This document shows positions 10,501 to 21,582 of a DNA stretch of 64,000 bases, piece after piece (the first letter of the stretch is position 1; each line of letters opens with the position of its first letter). The stretch covers positions 496,001 to 560,000 of the forward strand of contig CP114126.1 in assembly GCA_029959195.1 (NCBI GenBank). Direction: 5' to 3'. The notes beneath the pieces were generated by a model. It was not told where the DNA came from. It ran no database searches and worked only from the letters and a program-made list of their open reading frames with translations. The DNA comes from Dictyophora rubrovolvata (lineage: Eukaryota > Basidiomycota > Agaricomycetes > Phallales > Phallaceae). The position numbers and the translations under genes are program-made.

Positions 10501-10650
10501 TCAGTTCTGGTCTATTTTATTTATTTCCATATTTCTCGTATTCTATCCCATCTCTTACATTTCCCTCTCCTTCCGTATTCCCATTCTCATCAGAGCCATG
10601 GCCTAGGCCCTGGCTAAAAGTCCGGGACCAGCACATATCCGCGCCCAGTC

Positions 10651-10831
10651 CATGAACCAAAGGCCGCATGTGGCCTTCGCCGTTTTTCATAGTATATAGT
10701 TAGTAGCCCTAGAGGAGGGATCCCTAAGTTTGTTCTCTTAGGATCCCCTCCCTCTAGGTGAGTTAGTATTATTCCTAGAATATATTTTGCTTAGGATCCC
10801 CTCCCTCTAGTCTGAGTGAGTAGCCCTGACA
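10651..10831. repeat. Short palindromic repeat family Y, copy 1
   Basis: Begins catgaacc..aaggc and ends gtagccctgaca. The core is an imperfect palindrome: ctagaggagggatcccta then a short loop and ttaggatcccctccctctag. This copy has an extra tandem half (second ttaggatcccctccctctag near 10791-10810). The second copy is at 11101-11229. Could be a small non-autonomous TG...CA or hairpin element. Confidence 0.75.
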
Positions 10832-10873
10832 TAAATAATAACAAAGGAAAAATAGATGAGCCTGAATAAACGT

Positions 10874-11099
10874 AACCTTTTTCCTACTATTTTCCTTTGG
10901 TTAAAGTGTTTTTCCCGATTGTGTCGTGTATGATGTTATTGGCAAAAAGGATTGGAAAAGAAGTAGAAGTGAAAGACAAAAAGCATAGAAGTCTGAGTTA
11001 ATTTGGTTTTGCTGATTTTCTGTTGTGTTTTTTTCGGTTTTGTTGTCAGAAACATTATCTTTGTGTTTTTGGTGAGAGAGGTGAAGTGGTTATATAATA
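10874..11099. repeat. Repeat family X, copy 1 (uninterrupted)
   Basis: About 226 bp beginning aacctttttcctactattt and containing ttttcccgattgtgtc and gttgtcagaaacattatc. A second copy at 12072-12186 plus 15162-15270 is split by a 3-kb insertion, so this copy serves as the empty site. Family Y copy 2 directly follows it. Confidence 0.85.
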
Positions 11100-11100
11100 C

Positions 11101-11229
11101 CATGAACCGAAGGCTGCATATGGCCTTTGCTGTTTTTTCATAGTATATAGTTAGTAACCCTAGAGGAGGGATCCCTAAGTTTGTTCTCTTAGGATCCCCT
11201 CCCTCTAGTCTAAGTGAGTAGCCCTGACA
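11101..11229. repeat. Short palindromic repeat family Y, copy 2
   Basis: About 129 bp with the same ends and core palindrome as 10651-10831, lacking the extra tandem half. It lies at the end of repeat X copy 1, apparently inserted in it. Confidence 0.75.
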
Positions 11230-12071
11230 GAAATGAGCCCCTATTTATACACCTTGAGCAAGTACAAATAGCTCCAAACATTTGTAAGAGAAATATCATG
11301 TGAAAGATAAGAAATTACTTAAAAAGAAAGTGAATGAATAATAGTGGATCAGGGAAAATTATAGTGAGACAGGGAAGTGGAGAGAGATGATAAGAAAATA
11401 AAAGGGTTCCTGGAACTAAGTCATCTGACTGTTCCTGAAAGATAAGATACATTACAAATAAAGGATTATTAAAGCAAGCAGGAACTAAAAAAGAATAAAG
11501 GAAATACTTGTTTTTGGGTAGATAAGGGAGGAAATCATGAAATACATGACATGCGCCCTCACTGTGCGCATCCGTTAACTTCAAGTTGTGTGGTCGCGAC
11601 GTCTGATGTGTGGAGTGCGTGGTTCAGATGACGCGTTATGACATCGGAAGATGTCATTGTGTGGGTGACAGGGAATGCATGGTACAACCATGTCGCACGA
11701 TGAATGCAAGAGTTTTGACGTTGTCGTAGACATCATTCCAAACATCGGATAAAGGTTTTAAGATTTTGAGATGAAATGTCGGCGGTGTCTGCAATGCTGC
11801 ACATGATGAAGCGAGAGGTTAAGAAGAAGAGAAGGTGTTTCAAAGAAGCTTGGTGTAACAAGTAACAAGGTGAAACTTCTATTGATATCAGAATAGAAAA
11901 GTAGATACATTAAATCGATCCTTTTATAGAAATGAAACGTGATGACAAATATGAAAAAGGATGACATGGACAAGTTTGGAAATGGCAACTTTGGGAAGTT
12001 GCCCAATAGGGAACGAGCAGGGTTTCAGAAAGTTAAGCGAGGTTACGTATGCACTAAGTGGGTATAACAGC
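11230..12071. other. AT-rich stretch without a gene
   Basis: Only short frames without recognisable domains. Probably repeat-derived, given the repeats on both sides; I see no specific element borders. Confidence 0.4.
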
Positions 12072-12184
12072 AACCTTTTTCCTACTATTTTCCTTTGGCT
12101 AAAGTGTTTTTCCCGATTGTGTCATGTATGATGTTATCAGCAAAAAGGATTGGAAAAGAAGTAGAAGTGGAAGACAAAAAGCAT

Positions 12185-15161
12185 TGTCATGCACCAAAAT
12201 CTTCCTAATAAGGAAACGTTCCTATTTTTGGTTCAAAGCGGAGTTTCAAACTACCAAAAACTTAACCGATACACCACAGCCTCTCAAAATCAAAAACCTT
12301 ACAAAAAATGGCCACATTTTCATTTCACTATACATCATCAATCTCTTTGCCCATTCCAGCATCTCCCACCGAGTCATTACCCCCCTCTGACAATGAATCT
12401 ATATCACTTTTTCGTTTTTCGCCTTCCAGTCCAAGGACATACGATTTGGATCTGCTTATGACTCTTTATATCTATAGTTCCCAATATGCGAGTCTTGACA
12501 TCAACGAAGAAACATACCTCCCGAAGTTCCCTCCACCTCTTATTATTCGTCAATGCAGAAGTTCGGATTTGGTTCACCCTGGTCTCATGTTTAGAGAAAA
12601 GGTTTATATCGAGGAACGATTAGACTGGTTTACAATTATCAATGTTTATTCTACACCCGAATCAGCTGTTTGTTACGTACGGTGGCCCAAAGCTATTCCA
12701 GATAGTTCTGAAGAAGTCCGGACCATGGGGTCAGACGGGAAATGGAGTACTGAAGTATGAGGTGAGAGACTTGGCTTCAACTTATATGTTGCGCCCACTC
12801 GCCCAGCTTATGATATCCCTCGATTTCGGAATACGAGGAAGTACGCAAGTACGTACAAGTCTGACGACGTGTGATATGATGATGGAGTACAAGTCCATGT
12901 TGTCGAAGACGACATGAACGATAAGTACGAGTTGACTCGAACATTAAGTCCGAGCCAACTACGCAATACGGATTAAGAGTACGAGACAGACTGGAGATGA
13001 GAGAGTAACTGATTAAACTGATTATATTCAGACTGAGGATCCACAGCTGAGGGAGCTGGGGTTTAAATACAGGAGGGAGCGGAACTACGTAAATGGGGAT
13101 AATGACAAATAAGGGAAAGTGGGAATTGACTAGTGCAAGCCAAGATGACAACCAGGTACCTTATTACTAAGCAAGCGGAATACACATCCCCTTAAGGAAG
13201 ATGTCTGATACGGAGTACGGATGGAGTACGGGTCTCAGAGTTAAGGGGAAATATGGGGTATGTAGTATGGGATTCAGGATAGTCCGGGTTTGGACTCTGG
13301 GGCATGCGGAGCGTGACACTGTTAAAGACTTGTATCGGATTTGGTTAGTGACACAAGAAGGGTTCGAATTTACATTCCTGGTTCTAGATGTGCCAAGTTG
13401 TTGGGTTGTCATGAAAAACATAAAAATGCAAAAACATAGCCCATATAGACCAGCCAATCTTGTTCCTGTAAATCCTCAAGTGTCTTGTTTTTCACCCCAT
13501 TCGCCAGAACCAATATCTCTCCCCTCTTCTCCATCCAAACGATCCTTCTGAAAGATCCGACGTATTTGCTCAAACCTTCTTGGACGAAATTAGGACAAAA
13601 GGCTTGTTTAGGATAAGCGATTAGATTTGTATTTCATCTCCTTCTTTCTTTCTGGACATTTCATTAGCGCTTGAAAATTTTGGTTAACTCATATCATCAT
13701 GTCGGACAATAACGATACTCCTACTTCCCCTATTCCCCTTTTTCAACTCCCTTTCTTCCCTTTTGAATATCGTTCTTCTCTCAGATTTGGACCCAACTCT
13801 AATTTCCTCTCATGACTTCACGTTTACAATACTCTTGTTTCTGAAATTGATGTCGATCCCTCCACAATGCTTCCGATTACTCCACAGCCACTAATGGAGA
13901 TTACTATTCCTTACGACAATCTGGAGATAGGATATCCACGAGCTTTAACCCTGTACGAACAAACTAATGTCAATGTCATGGACGAATCATACGAGTTTGT
14001 CGAGTTCCTTTCAACAAATCGTCAAGAAGAATCAATCTGGAGACTGGTCTTTCGTCATCAATTTCAAAGTTATACTCAATTCTTATTCATAGACACACCC
14101 CTATCTGCCATCCCATCCCCTCCTGACTACTCTGTTGGAAATCAAACCCTCCCTTCCTATTCCAATCTCCAATCCAATCTCGTTCAAGATCTGATATTGT
14201 TAAGCGTTGCCATAGCCATTATTATTGCGCCACAGCCACGAAAAAGAAGATCTCGTCAACAAGAACCAGATCAGTAAGAAGTTTGGATGGTAAGGTTATA
14301 GTTTTGGGTAAGAGGTAGCGCGAGAAGTGCCAGATGGTGATTTTGGTAAAGCTATGCTGGGAATCCGGTTTCATTGTTTTCTTTTGATCTCTTTTTGTTT
14401 CTCTTTTGTTTCTCTTTTGTTTCAACATATTTCTCCTATTCCCCCTAACCACATATGCGATTCCCCTTTTTCTGTAATTGTATCCTCCATCGTTTTCTCC
14501 TTTTTCTTTTGTTTCTTTGTTCTTTTTTTGTTTCCTTTTGTTATCATGGCAAATGATGAGTGATCATTCTGCTTTCCTTTATATTTCCAAATGGTATATA
14601 TACTGCATGTAAATAATTGTAACAGCAGCAATCTACCGGAACAGTTGTCTCATAGTTTTGTTCGAGTTAAGTTTTAGTCAAAGTCAAGTCAAGTTTTTTA
14701 GTGTTTCGTCTCCCATCTATTTCTATGCTCCCGTCTATTTCTTGGATTACTCCGATCGAGGCCTTGGAGTATAAACCCAGTGATTCATATTGTTGCTGAA
14801 GCCTTAACTAACCTTTACTGTTTATTGTCATTGTTTAGTCATCTCTGACACAGCTCAACGTTTGTCCTCATTACTCGTTACTCCAATTATCCCCCATCGA
14901 CAATTTGTACCTCTCACGCACACGCTACACTCACTAGTCAACTGTTGTGGTGTTGTTTGTTGTGTTTGTTTGTTGTTGCTGTTGATTCGACATCGACATA
15001 CACTCCTCATCACCTGCTATCATTTATTCACTCTATTTCACATTCGCCTAAGCAGCACCAGGACCCGCTCCACAGAAGACTAAGGACCTCAAAACAAATA
15101 TCTCCGTAGATATCCAATTAGACTAGCCATGACATCAAGCTATCTAGTTCGGATCGTTACA
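12185..15161 (+). mobile_element. LTR-type fossil element of about 3 kb, no pol genes
   Basis: Starts TGTCATGCACC and ends GATCGTTACA (TG...CA), flanked by a 4-bp (gcat) or 5-bp (agcat) target duplication; the empty site is repeat X copy 1. No reverse transcriptase, protease or integrase motif was seen. It holds two frames of about 150 and 136 codons (12308-12760 and 13867-14277) of unknown nature. The right 500 bp look like the promoter and transcribed part of an LTR (ggagtataaaccc near 14770). It may be a very long solo LTR or a non-autonomous element. It is itself interrupted by another LTR-like segment (about 12780-13320). Looks broken. The clear target duplication and readable empty site suggest moderate age. 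Confidence 0.6.
12780..13320 (-). mobile_element. Nested gypsy-like LTR segment
   Basis: On the minus strand it starts TGTCACGCTCCGCATG, has a TATA-like GTATTTAAACCCC near 13065 followed by a likely transcribed region, and ends near GGGCGCAACA. This is the layout of a gypsy-type LTR of about 540 bp. It lies inside the 12185-15161 element, so it arrived later. No internal region and no clear target duplication were found; probably a solo LTR fossil. Confidence 0.45.
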
Positions 15162-15270
15162 GCATAGAAGTCAGAGTTAATTTGGTTTTGCTGATTTTCT
15201 GTTGTGTTTTTTCAGTTTTGTTGTCAGAAACATTATCTTCATGTTTTTGGTGAGAGAGGTAAAGTGGTTA

Positions 15271-15569
15271 CATGACATTCGGGGTTATTTATACTATGGG
15301 AATGTACTAGTTTGTCAGCACTGATAAAAGCAGTTTAACAATAAAACACGATTCAGATTACAATAAAACAATAAGACTAAAACGGGAATGAGTGGATTTG
15401 GAATACAATCAGTTATTGTATTATGGGTATGGAACATCGGGGTTTAGTGGATTATCGGGACAGATGAAAATAAACCAAAGTGTCATAAGTTTCGTAACAT
15501 TGGGTTCTGGTCATCAGAGTCGTATCGGAATATCGGAATATTGGTTACTAACCAGATCATAACACTGAG
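15271..15569. other. AT-rich non-coding stretch
   Basis: Between the repeat cluster and a protease gene fragment. Only A/T-rich sequence with no borders or frames I can support. Confidence 0.4.
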
Positions 15570-15755
15570 CTCTTTGCCGTAGGCCTTGGGACCGGGCTCC
15601 TTCCATGGAGTGGTGATGAAGCTGGAGCGAGCAATTAGGCGTGGTCTAGAAGGCAGACCAGTGTAGTACAGCCAGGCCTCTGTCTCGTCTGGAAAGGCAC
15701 TCCGAGGGGTGCTGGATGCACGGGCTTTGACGTGAGTTTCTGTTACGGTCACCAC
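15570..15755 (-). pseudogene. Protease family fragment D (N-terminal piece)
   Basis: About 60 codons match the N-terminus of the protease family: LYYTGLPSRPRLIARSSFI, TTPWKEPGPKAYGKEL. It resembles the 27.9-kb fragment (GPEAYGKEL) more than A or C. After KEL the similarity stops abruptly and unrelated DNA follows. No ATG micro-exon was identified. A relic of a former gene. Confidence 0.75.
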
Positions 15756-16259
15756 TGAAAAAGTGATGTCAATTCAGCATGGCAAGGCAGCAGAAAGGGA
15801 CTAACTGGAACTTCAAGCTTCAGATCTTCAGAGTTGGGAACTTACGCGATATCTGTATCTCGGATGGAACACGCGACCACAGTTAATGCGCGTTGCAAGT
15901 CGTGACTTGCCGAGATTGCCTATGACTTAGATAAGCAGAGCCGACGGTGCTGTTAATAGGCCAACCGTAGAAGCCTGTCACATGTGTGAGGCAATGATTC
16001 GAGCTTAGCGACTGAACCTCTGCAATGAATCAGATATTCATGCACATTTCGATGCAGGTGCGGGTGTCAATTCTGAGCTCAGAACAGATAGATATAGATA
16101 TAGATACAGTAGGATACAGTTCAATTGGCAAGCTCCACATAATATCATGATATTCCGACAACGGTATACGGCGGCCAGCCTCGAAATTAGCTGGATGATG
16201 CGGAGAAACGTTACCAAATTTACCCTGAGAGACAAAAAGTGACTTGCAGTTATAGGCAT
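15756..16259. other. Non-coding stretch between relics
   Basis: Contains a frame on the minus strand (GKFGNVSPHHPANFEAG) that may be a further piece of the BST1 relic but is not recognisable to me. Confidence 0.3.
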
Positions 16260-17100
16260 TAGACATAGCGTTGGATGAAGGGCATATCATGATGTTCGGG
16301 TAATCGAGTCTTTTCAAAAAGTGCAATGTAGTAAGAGATCAAAATAATCAATAACCATTTCATCTCTACTTTCTGATAATCTGAGTGAGTGCCACTTGCT
16401 AGTTCAATCGCTGCTCGTGCAACACGCCAACGAACTTGATGGCTAGGCCATCTCCTGGTGGCCAATGCCTGTGTCTTCCATACAGGCTGTAAATACTAAA
16501 TACAGCTCTTCTCCCCGAAGACGAACCAAGGCAATGCTGCATCGAACATGATTCGGATAGAATCATCAAGTCTGTCACGCCACCGCAGATGGAGAGTATC
16601 GTTAGTTCGTACATTTCTTCTATGCGTTGATCCAATTGGGCGGGCGGAAGAGAATGGTGCGTCGACATGGTAATGATAGTTGAAATATGGTGGGAAGGGA
16701 GAAGAGAGGGCTACAATGCCACCCGTTGGATGCCCCATGATAATAATGGTCGTGTTGGGTTCATATCAACAAAGCTTATAACGACTGATGTGTATTCACG
16801 CTCAGCAAGGAGAGTGGCACCATGAAGAGCAGAAAAGCCTTCGTTGAAATCAACTATTACGATATTATTCAGCCATCAAAGCGTGTTGCAATGCAATAAT
16901 TATGTCCAACTTGTAAAAACGTCCAAAGGCTTCATCCCCGTGTCTATAAACTCTGGACTGATTTTATGAGGTTCCAAATGATATTGCCATGTCGCAGGAG
17001 GGGCAATTGAACGAACTTGCCGCGTTGAGCTAGCATTACTGGGAATGAAAAGAACTGGAAGGCCACTGAATTTGATGTTACAACATTCAAAATAGTACAT
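16260..17100 (-). pseudogene. BST1: Relic of GPI inositol-deacylase (BST1/PGAP1)
   Basis: BST1/PGAP1 is an ER lipase that removes the inositol acyl chain from GPI anchors. Reading the minus strand from 17100, pieces appear in the family's order: LPVLFIPSNASSTRQVRSIA (normally FIPGNAGS.KQVRS), then DFNEGFSALHGATLL, then MGHPTGGIVAL (lipase elbow, normally GHSMGG: the nucleophile Ser is replaced by Pro here), then MSTHHSLPPAQLDQRIEEMY, ILSICGGVTDLMI, and WCHQVRWRVARAAIEL. They lie in different frames separated by short losses, and the rest of this roughly 1000-residue, multi-membrane protein is missing. It is clearly a dead partial copy; the functional gene is presumably elsewhere. Confidence 0.8.
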
Positions 17101-17655
17101 CTATGCAAAATGACGCACTCTGTAGCGATCCTTACAGGGATCCTCGTGGGATAACCATAAACTATACCGCCGGGCTAAACGAGTCCAGACAAGCCAAAAT
17201 CCGCTCGGAGGACATATGAAGGTGACATATAAGACATGTGATATGCCTGTGGGTCACTGAAAACACGACCGTCGCTATGTACTATATCAGCAGTAACTAG
17301 ATTAAGGCCTTACATGGTTGTGGAACAATTGAAGCTTTTGACGTCGAATGATTTAGCTACAAACAACTAAATAACAAATAAGATAAGGCATTTCATGTAC
17401 TCACTCAGACGACTACAACTAATCCAAAAATCCAAGAACAGATCCCAGAGAAAAAAGCCATCACAAGAAGACCAGTTAAATGCTCAGATCTGCCACATTT
17501 CGCACGCATGAGAACCGAATCCGCCTGATCCCATTAAGTTGCTTACAGGCCAGACATTGACAGAAGGCTCCGGTGCGCTAATTGAAAAAAAAAGAAACTA
17601 GACGAGCCCAGGCAATGAAACCAGCAAAGCCCATGAAACAATCTTGTCGCGCTAT
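17101..17655. other. Intergenic with an SDR gene relic
   Basis: Apart from the SDR-like piece at 17326-17458, no coding sequence is seen. Downstream flank of protease gene C. Confidence 0.4.
17326..17458 (-). pseudogene. Fragment copied from the neighbouring SDR gene
   Basis: Aligns by eye with 20420-20553 of the intact SDR gene on the same strand: shared blocks gcttt.gacg.cgaat.atcagctac, aataacaaata and aatccaagaacagatccca. It spans the end of one exon, the intron and the end of the previous exon, so it is a genomic, not a processed, copy. Non-functional. Confidence 0.65.
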
Positions 17656-19350
17656 TTAGGTGAGGACCGAGCAGAAGTGAGCATCGGGGAACTTCTCAGC
17701 GATGCATTGCTGGAGGAACTCGATGGGCGTGGCATAAGTGATGTCCGAGCGTTCCACATAGCCAGCACCACCGGTGAGAAGACCCCCCATACGCCCGAGA
17801 CTGTCGACGATGACGGCGCCGGAGTCACCGTTTTCAGAGAAAGCGCTGGACTTGCCATCATTGCGCGGGATAATAGCCCATACCATTGAAGTCTGGGGTT
17901 CCTTGTCGTCAAAGTAGTGCCGAACGAACGAGGGAATATTGTTGGAAAGGCCAATGGTCAGGCCGGTGGTGGTGCCACGTTTAAGCACCATCAAGCACGG
18001 GTCGCCGTTTTCATCTAGCGTGGTCGGATGACGTATCTCTTCCTGCGAAATTGTACCTTTGATGGGAAGAAGGCGGTTATACGGATACATAAAATCTTTG
18101 CGGTCCGCAGGATGAGGGCGCATCATGCACGTGAATTCTCCTGACCCGAGTTCGGTACCGAGGTCGATGACGTTGCCCTTGAAGTTGTTTGCATCGAACT
18201 TGGAGGCATCCATTTCGATGATGGCAAAGTCCCTTGCGTAAGGTTCATCACCAACGCCGACGCCAAAGGGAGGGGAGAATACTACATGCCCTATGACGCG
18301 GTTCTCCGAGGTGGACCAGTGCGCAAATACATTCTGGTGGAAGGGGATATGCTTCTTCACCGCGCCTTCTGCCTTCACCAACTCCTCCTGAGCACGCTCG
18401 CGCCACCTCTCGACCTCCCTGATCCGCCTTTGCTGGAACTCAATCTTGAAATACGCCCCTTCAACGGCGGCCTCGGTGGATCGGAGGAGCGCCTTGAATG
18501 CACCATCGCCCAGAAGGAGGACATTACGGCGGGGTTGGCTAGGATTAGTGTACTCATACGTGTTGTTGGCGACGATGCCCGGAGGGAGAACGACGTGGCG
18601 AGTGGTGACGAGGAGGATCTTGTCGCTGTTCCCACCTTGGGCCATAAAGAAGCCACCAGTACCTTCAAGCCAAGCCGTAGTCTCAGCACAGATGCTAAGA
18701 CCGAGAGTACAGGTAAGCGGCCTGCAGACCGTTGCGTTCGGGTTGTAGGTAGAAACGGGATTGAGGAACTTAGGTCCGGCTGATCGAGTGAAGAAGGATC
18801 CACGAAGCTCGACATCCACGTCGGTGATGCCATTCTGTTGGAGATATTCTTTACACATTAGGGCTACCGTGAGGCCTTTGGAGGGGGCGAGAGTTTCGGG
18901 GATCACGCCAATCCACAGAATTACAGGCGCGGAAGGCTCTTCAACATTGGCGATACGGACAATGTCGACGCTGGTATACATCACTCCCTGGGACTCAAGA
19001 AGGCGAAGGACATGAGGAGCATAAATTTTCTCCCAGACACCATTACTGAGTGAATGGTCACCGACCGGTCTAAGCTCTTTGCGCTGGGCGTAGGTCACAC
19101 GACCAATGTCCTCCCACGGAGTAGTAATGGAGCTTGAACGAGCGAGTAAGGGCGGTCCGGAAGGTAGGCCAGCATAATACATTTTGGTCTCCCTGTTCAA
19201 CAAATAGGACCCGTCCTTGAGGATCTGAGTGATGGGTCTTGCCCGGAGGGTCTTAGCTATGCAACTTTGAATGAAAATAGTGTTGGTCACTGGAAAAAAG
19301 TCAATTTAGCTCAGCGGGAAATGCAGTTGAGGACAGCACTGACTGTCCAT
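17656..19350 (-). CDS. Trypsin-fold (PA clan) serine protease-like protein, copy C
   Basis: Intact paralogue of copy A, about 546 aa. A 7-nt first exon ATGGACA (19350-19344) is followed by donor GTCAGT; exon 2 opens at 19289 after ttttttccag and completes a second ATG codon. Candidate triad: His about 234 (VTTRHVV), Asp about 356 (ARDFAIIEMD), Ser about 492 (NGDSGAVIVD). It shares the N-terminal region (RPVGDHSLSNGVWEK, APVILWIGVIP) and the C-terminus of A. The insert between His and Asp is different, Arg/Glu-rich and helical (QQRRIREVERWRERAQEEL). No signal peptide or membrane helix. Its closeness to A suggests recent local duplication. Protease activity is inferred from motifs only. Confidence 0.8.
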
Positions 19351-19917
19351 GATTAAATGCAATAAATTGAGCGTTGGAATACTCTTCGAGAGACACCAGA
19401 AACCATAGGGGCTACTGTTAAGGGTGGGTAACTAAGCGTGTGACATTAGAGCCGAGTGACTCGGCCTTGAAACTTGATACAGTACTATAATCCAAGCATA
19501 ATTAAAAAAGTATACCATGTTAGTTGTCATGTCATAACTTGTATTCACCAAATGATGTTTTTATCTGTAATTCACTAAAGGAAGGTAGACCGGTATCTAA
19601 AAATCGAACTTTGGGCAAGCTTGGGGGAGTTTCTATTAGTATCTAATTGTGTTAATCTTAATCTGACTCCTGAGTTTTGCATATCGCTTCCTAAGCAAGT
19701 AGCTTAGGCATATTTTCCCTTTACCCATATCGAATCTTCATCCGAATTTCTTGGTGCAGGGATTTGCCGCTCAAGGCGGCGCTGGTTATGTGCTCGACTC
19801 TTTACGAAGAAAATAGCTATGTAGAGTTGCTCAAATTATGGATGGACGTCAATCATGAAGCCGATTTTTGATTTCACAGTGATTGATAGTTTAGAGAGTG
19901 AACATCGTCATATAACT
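19351..19917. other. Upstream of protease C and 3' side of SDR gene
   Basis: The 100 bp next to the protease start resemble the upstream region of the 27.9-kb copy (tctcgaagagtattccaac block). The rest is AT-rich without coding features. Confidence 0.5.
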
Positions 19918-21582
19918 TTATTCGCTTTTTGGTCGCCGGGTTTCATCCGACGACACCTCACCCTCTTCCGGTCGTCTTGCAGTCACTTTGACAAACCCCC
20001 GCATGGAATAATCTGCATATGATACCTTTGAAAATATAATGAGCTATGATCTGCGAAAAAAAAAACAGGAGATTTTCCTTACCCATTGCAAAATGTCACG
20101 GCAGAAATCGGGCAACGACCTGAGCAACGGAACGAAATGCGTATAAAACGGCATGAAAATCGTTCCTGACTCTTGGTTATCCAACGCAGCAATGATTGAT
20201 TTAGCAACAGCGTATGGCGGAAGAGAAGGGACGAAGAATCGATACCACCAGGCGGTGGGGAGAGACATTCGAGAAAACATGGGAGTCAGTGTATGTCCGG
20301 GTAGCGCTAGAGTTGTCCGAATGCGAGGTGTCTTGTGTCTTGAGAAAAGTCAGGTACATATTTAAAAATATAGGAGAATTTATACCGTTTATCCAACTCG
20401 TATCTAAGGGATTCATGCAAATTGATCAAGGCAGCTTTCGACGCCGAATAATCAGCTACAAAACAAATCATTTCAGCGACAGGTTGAAATAACAAATAAA
20501 ACAAGACATCACTCATTTGGGCGACTCCGACTAATCCAAGAACAGATCCCAATGTAACCTTGTTGTTTTGTTAGATAAAAATACTACCGGCGTATGCACG
20601 TGAACATACGATATGGCCTGTGCCTTCTTGAATCATATGAGGTAAAAAGGTCCGCAGGAGCCAGAAATGAGACAAAACGTTGGTATCGAAAGTTCTGCAA
20701 AGTTATGTTTACACAAACACATAAATGGACCACTGAGAAGTTACGCGTACTGTTTTACATCTTCGGGGAGTAGTTCGGTAATTAATTTGCCTTGAACTAC
20801 TCCTGCACAATTTATCAGTACAGTAGGGTGGCCGACCTAGTAACAATAATAATAAAGTAATTAAATATGCGATAGATGCAACTTGCATAAGTTAAGAACC
20901 TGCCTCTTCGATTATTTTTTGCGATGTTTCTTCGACCTCGTCCCATTTAGAAACATCGCATTGGAAATAGGTAATATCATCTAGAAGAACATGTAAAAAA
21001 TACCCGGTGAACCGAGATGGAAAATCATACAATTTGCAGTGTCGTCGAAATCTTTGATGTCGAGGACCACGACAGGGACATTCCGAACCGCCAAAGTCTG
21101 GGCGAGAATCAGTCCGATCCCAGATGCGCCTTAAGTCCGCAATAATTATAGAATGAAAAACTATAATTGGTTCCAAATTTCACGTACCGCCTGCTATGAG
21201 GACTATCTGTTCGCCCCAGTCAAGTCTTGGTAGCGTGATACTGGCAATACCATTACGCCAGACTTTGGAAAAGTATCTCAGTGTCCCTGGGGAAAAAAAA
21301 TTATTAAAATTTATAAGGCGAAGATGGGTTTGTTCGGACTTGCAAAAGACACAGAGGACGACGAAATATACAGAGGGTACCACGACCGCTGGGGAGTCCC
21401 ATGTGAACCCTTGAGAACGATAGAACATAGGAACCCAGAAAATGAAAAAGGGGCCTTGTTTGAATCATATTAATTCGAGACGAGACTGATAAGACTGAAA
21501 ACTGACTGAAGGCGGTATTGGCGAGTACTTTGATGACGAGATCCACATCAAAGGAATCGAAGATAGGTCCGGGATGTTCCAT
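19918..21582 (-). CDS. Short-chain dehydrogenase, SDR16C/retinol dehydrogenase-like
   Basis: NAD(P)-dependent oxidoreductase, probably anchored in ER or lipid-droplet membrane by its hydrophobic N-terminus (MFYRSQGFTWDSPAVVV region). Visible in order: MEHPGPIFDSFDVDLVIKVL, the cofactor loop GGASGIG, the Asp-rich VVVLDIKD strand end, DVSKWDEVEE, INCAGVVQGK (NAG variant), GSVLGLVG and the catalytic YSASK. It has about ten short exons. Three joins need care: two introns have GC donors (gcaagt after LCVF; gcaggt after IIEE), and the last intron ends at ttcaaag so that the tail reads VSYADYSMRGFVKVTARR. With these the whole protein reads through, about 350 aa, so I judge it functional. Substrate unknown. 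A fragment of this gene lies at 17.3 kb. Confidence 0.85.

Larger units (their letters stand above)
12072..15270. repeat. Repeat family X, copy 2, split by an insertion
   Basis: Left half 12072-12184 and right half 15161-15270 match the two halves of copy 1 and join at the same point (aaaaagcat / agaagtc). The intervening DNA is the LTR-type insertion described separately. Confidence 0.85.

Noticed and set aside
12308-14277. Idea that the two frames in the 3-kb element are a host gene pair
   Set aside because: They lie between clear TG...CA ends with a target duplication, so they belong to the element; no host domain was recognised.
14862-15083. Cys/Leu-rich frame near the right end of the LTR-type element
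   Set aside because: Falls in the presumed transcribed part of the LTR and is low complexity (tgttgttg tracts).
18286-18783. 165-codon plus-strand frame
   Set aside because: Shadow of protease copy C on the other strand; no recognisable domain.
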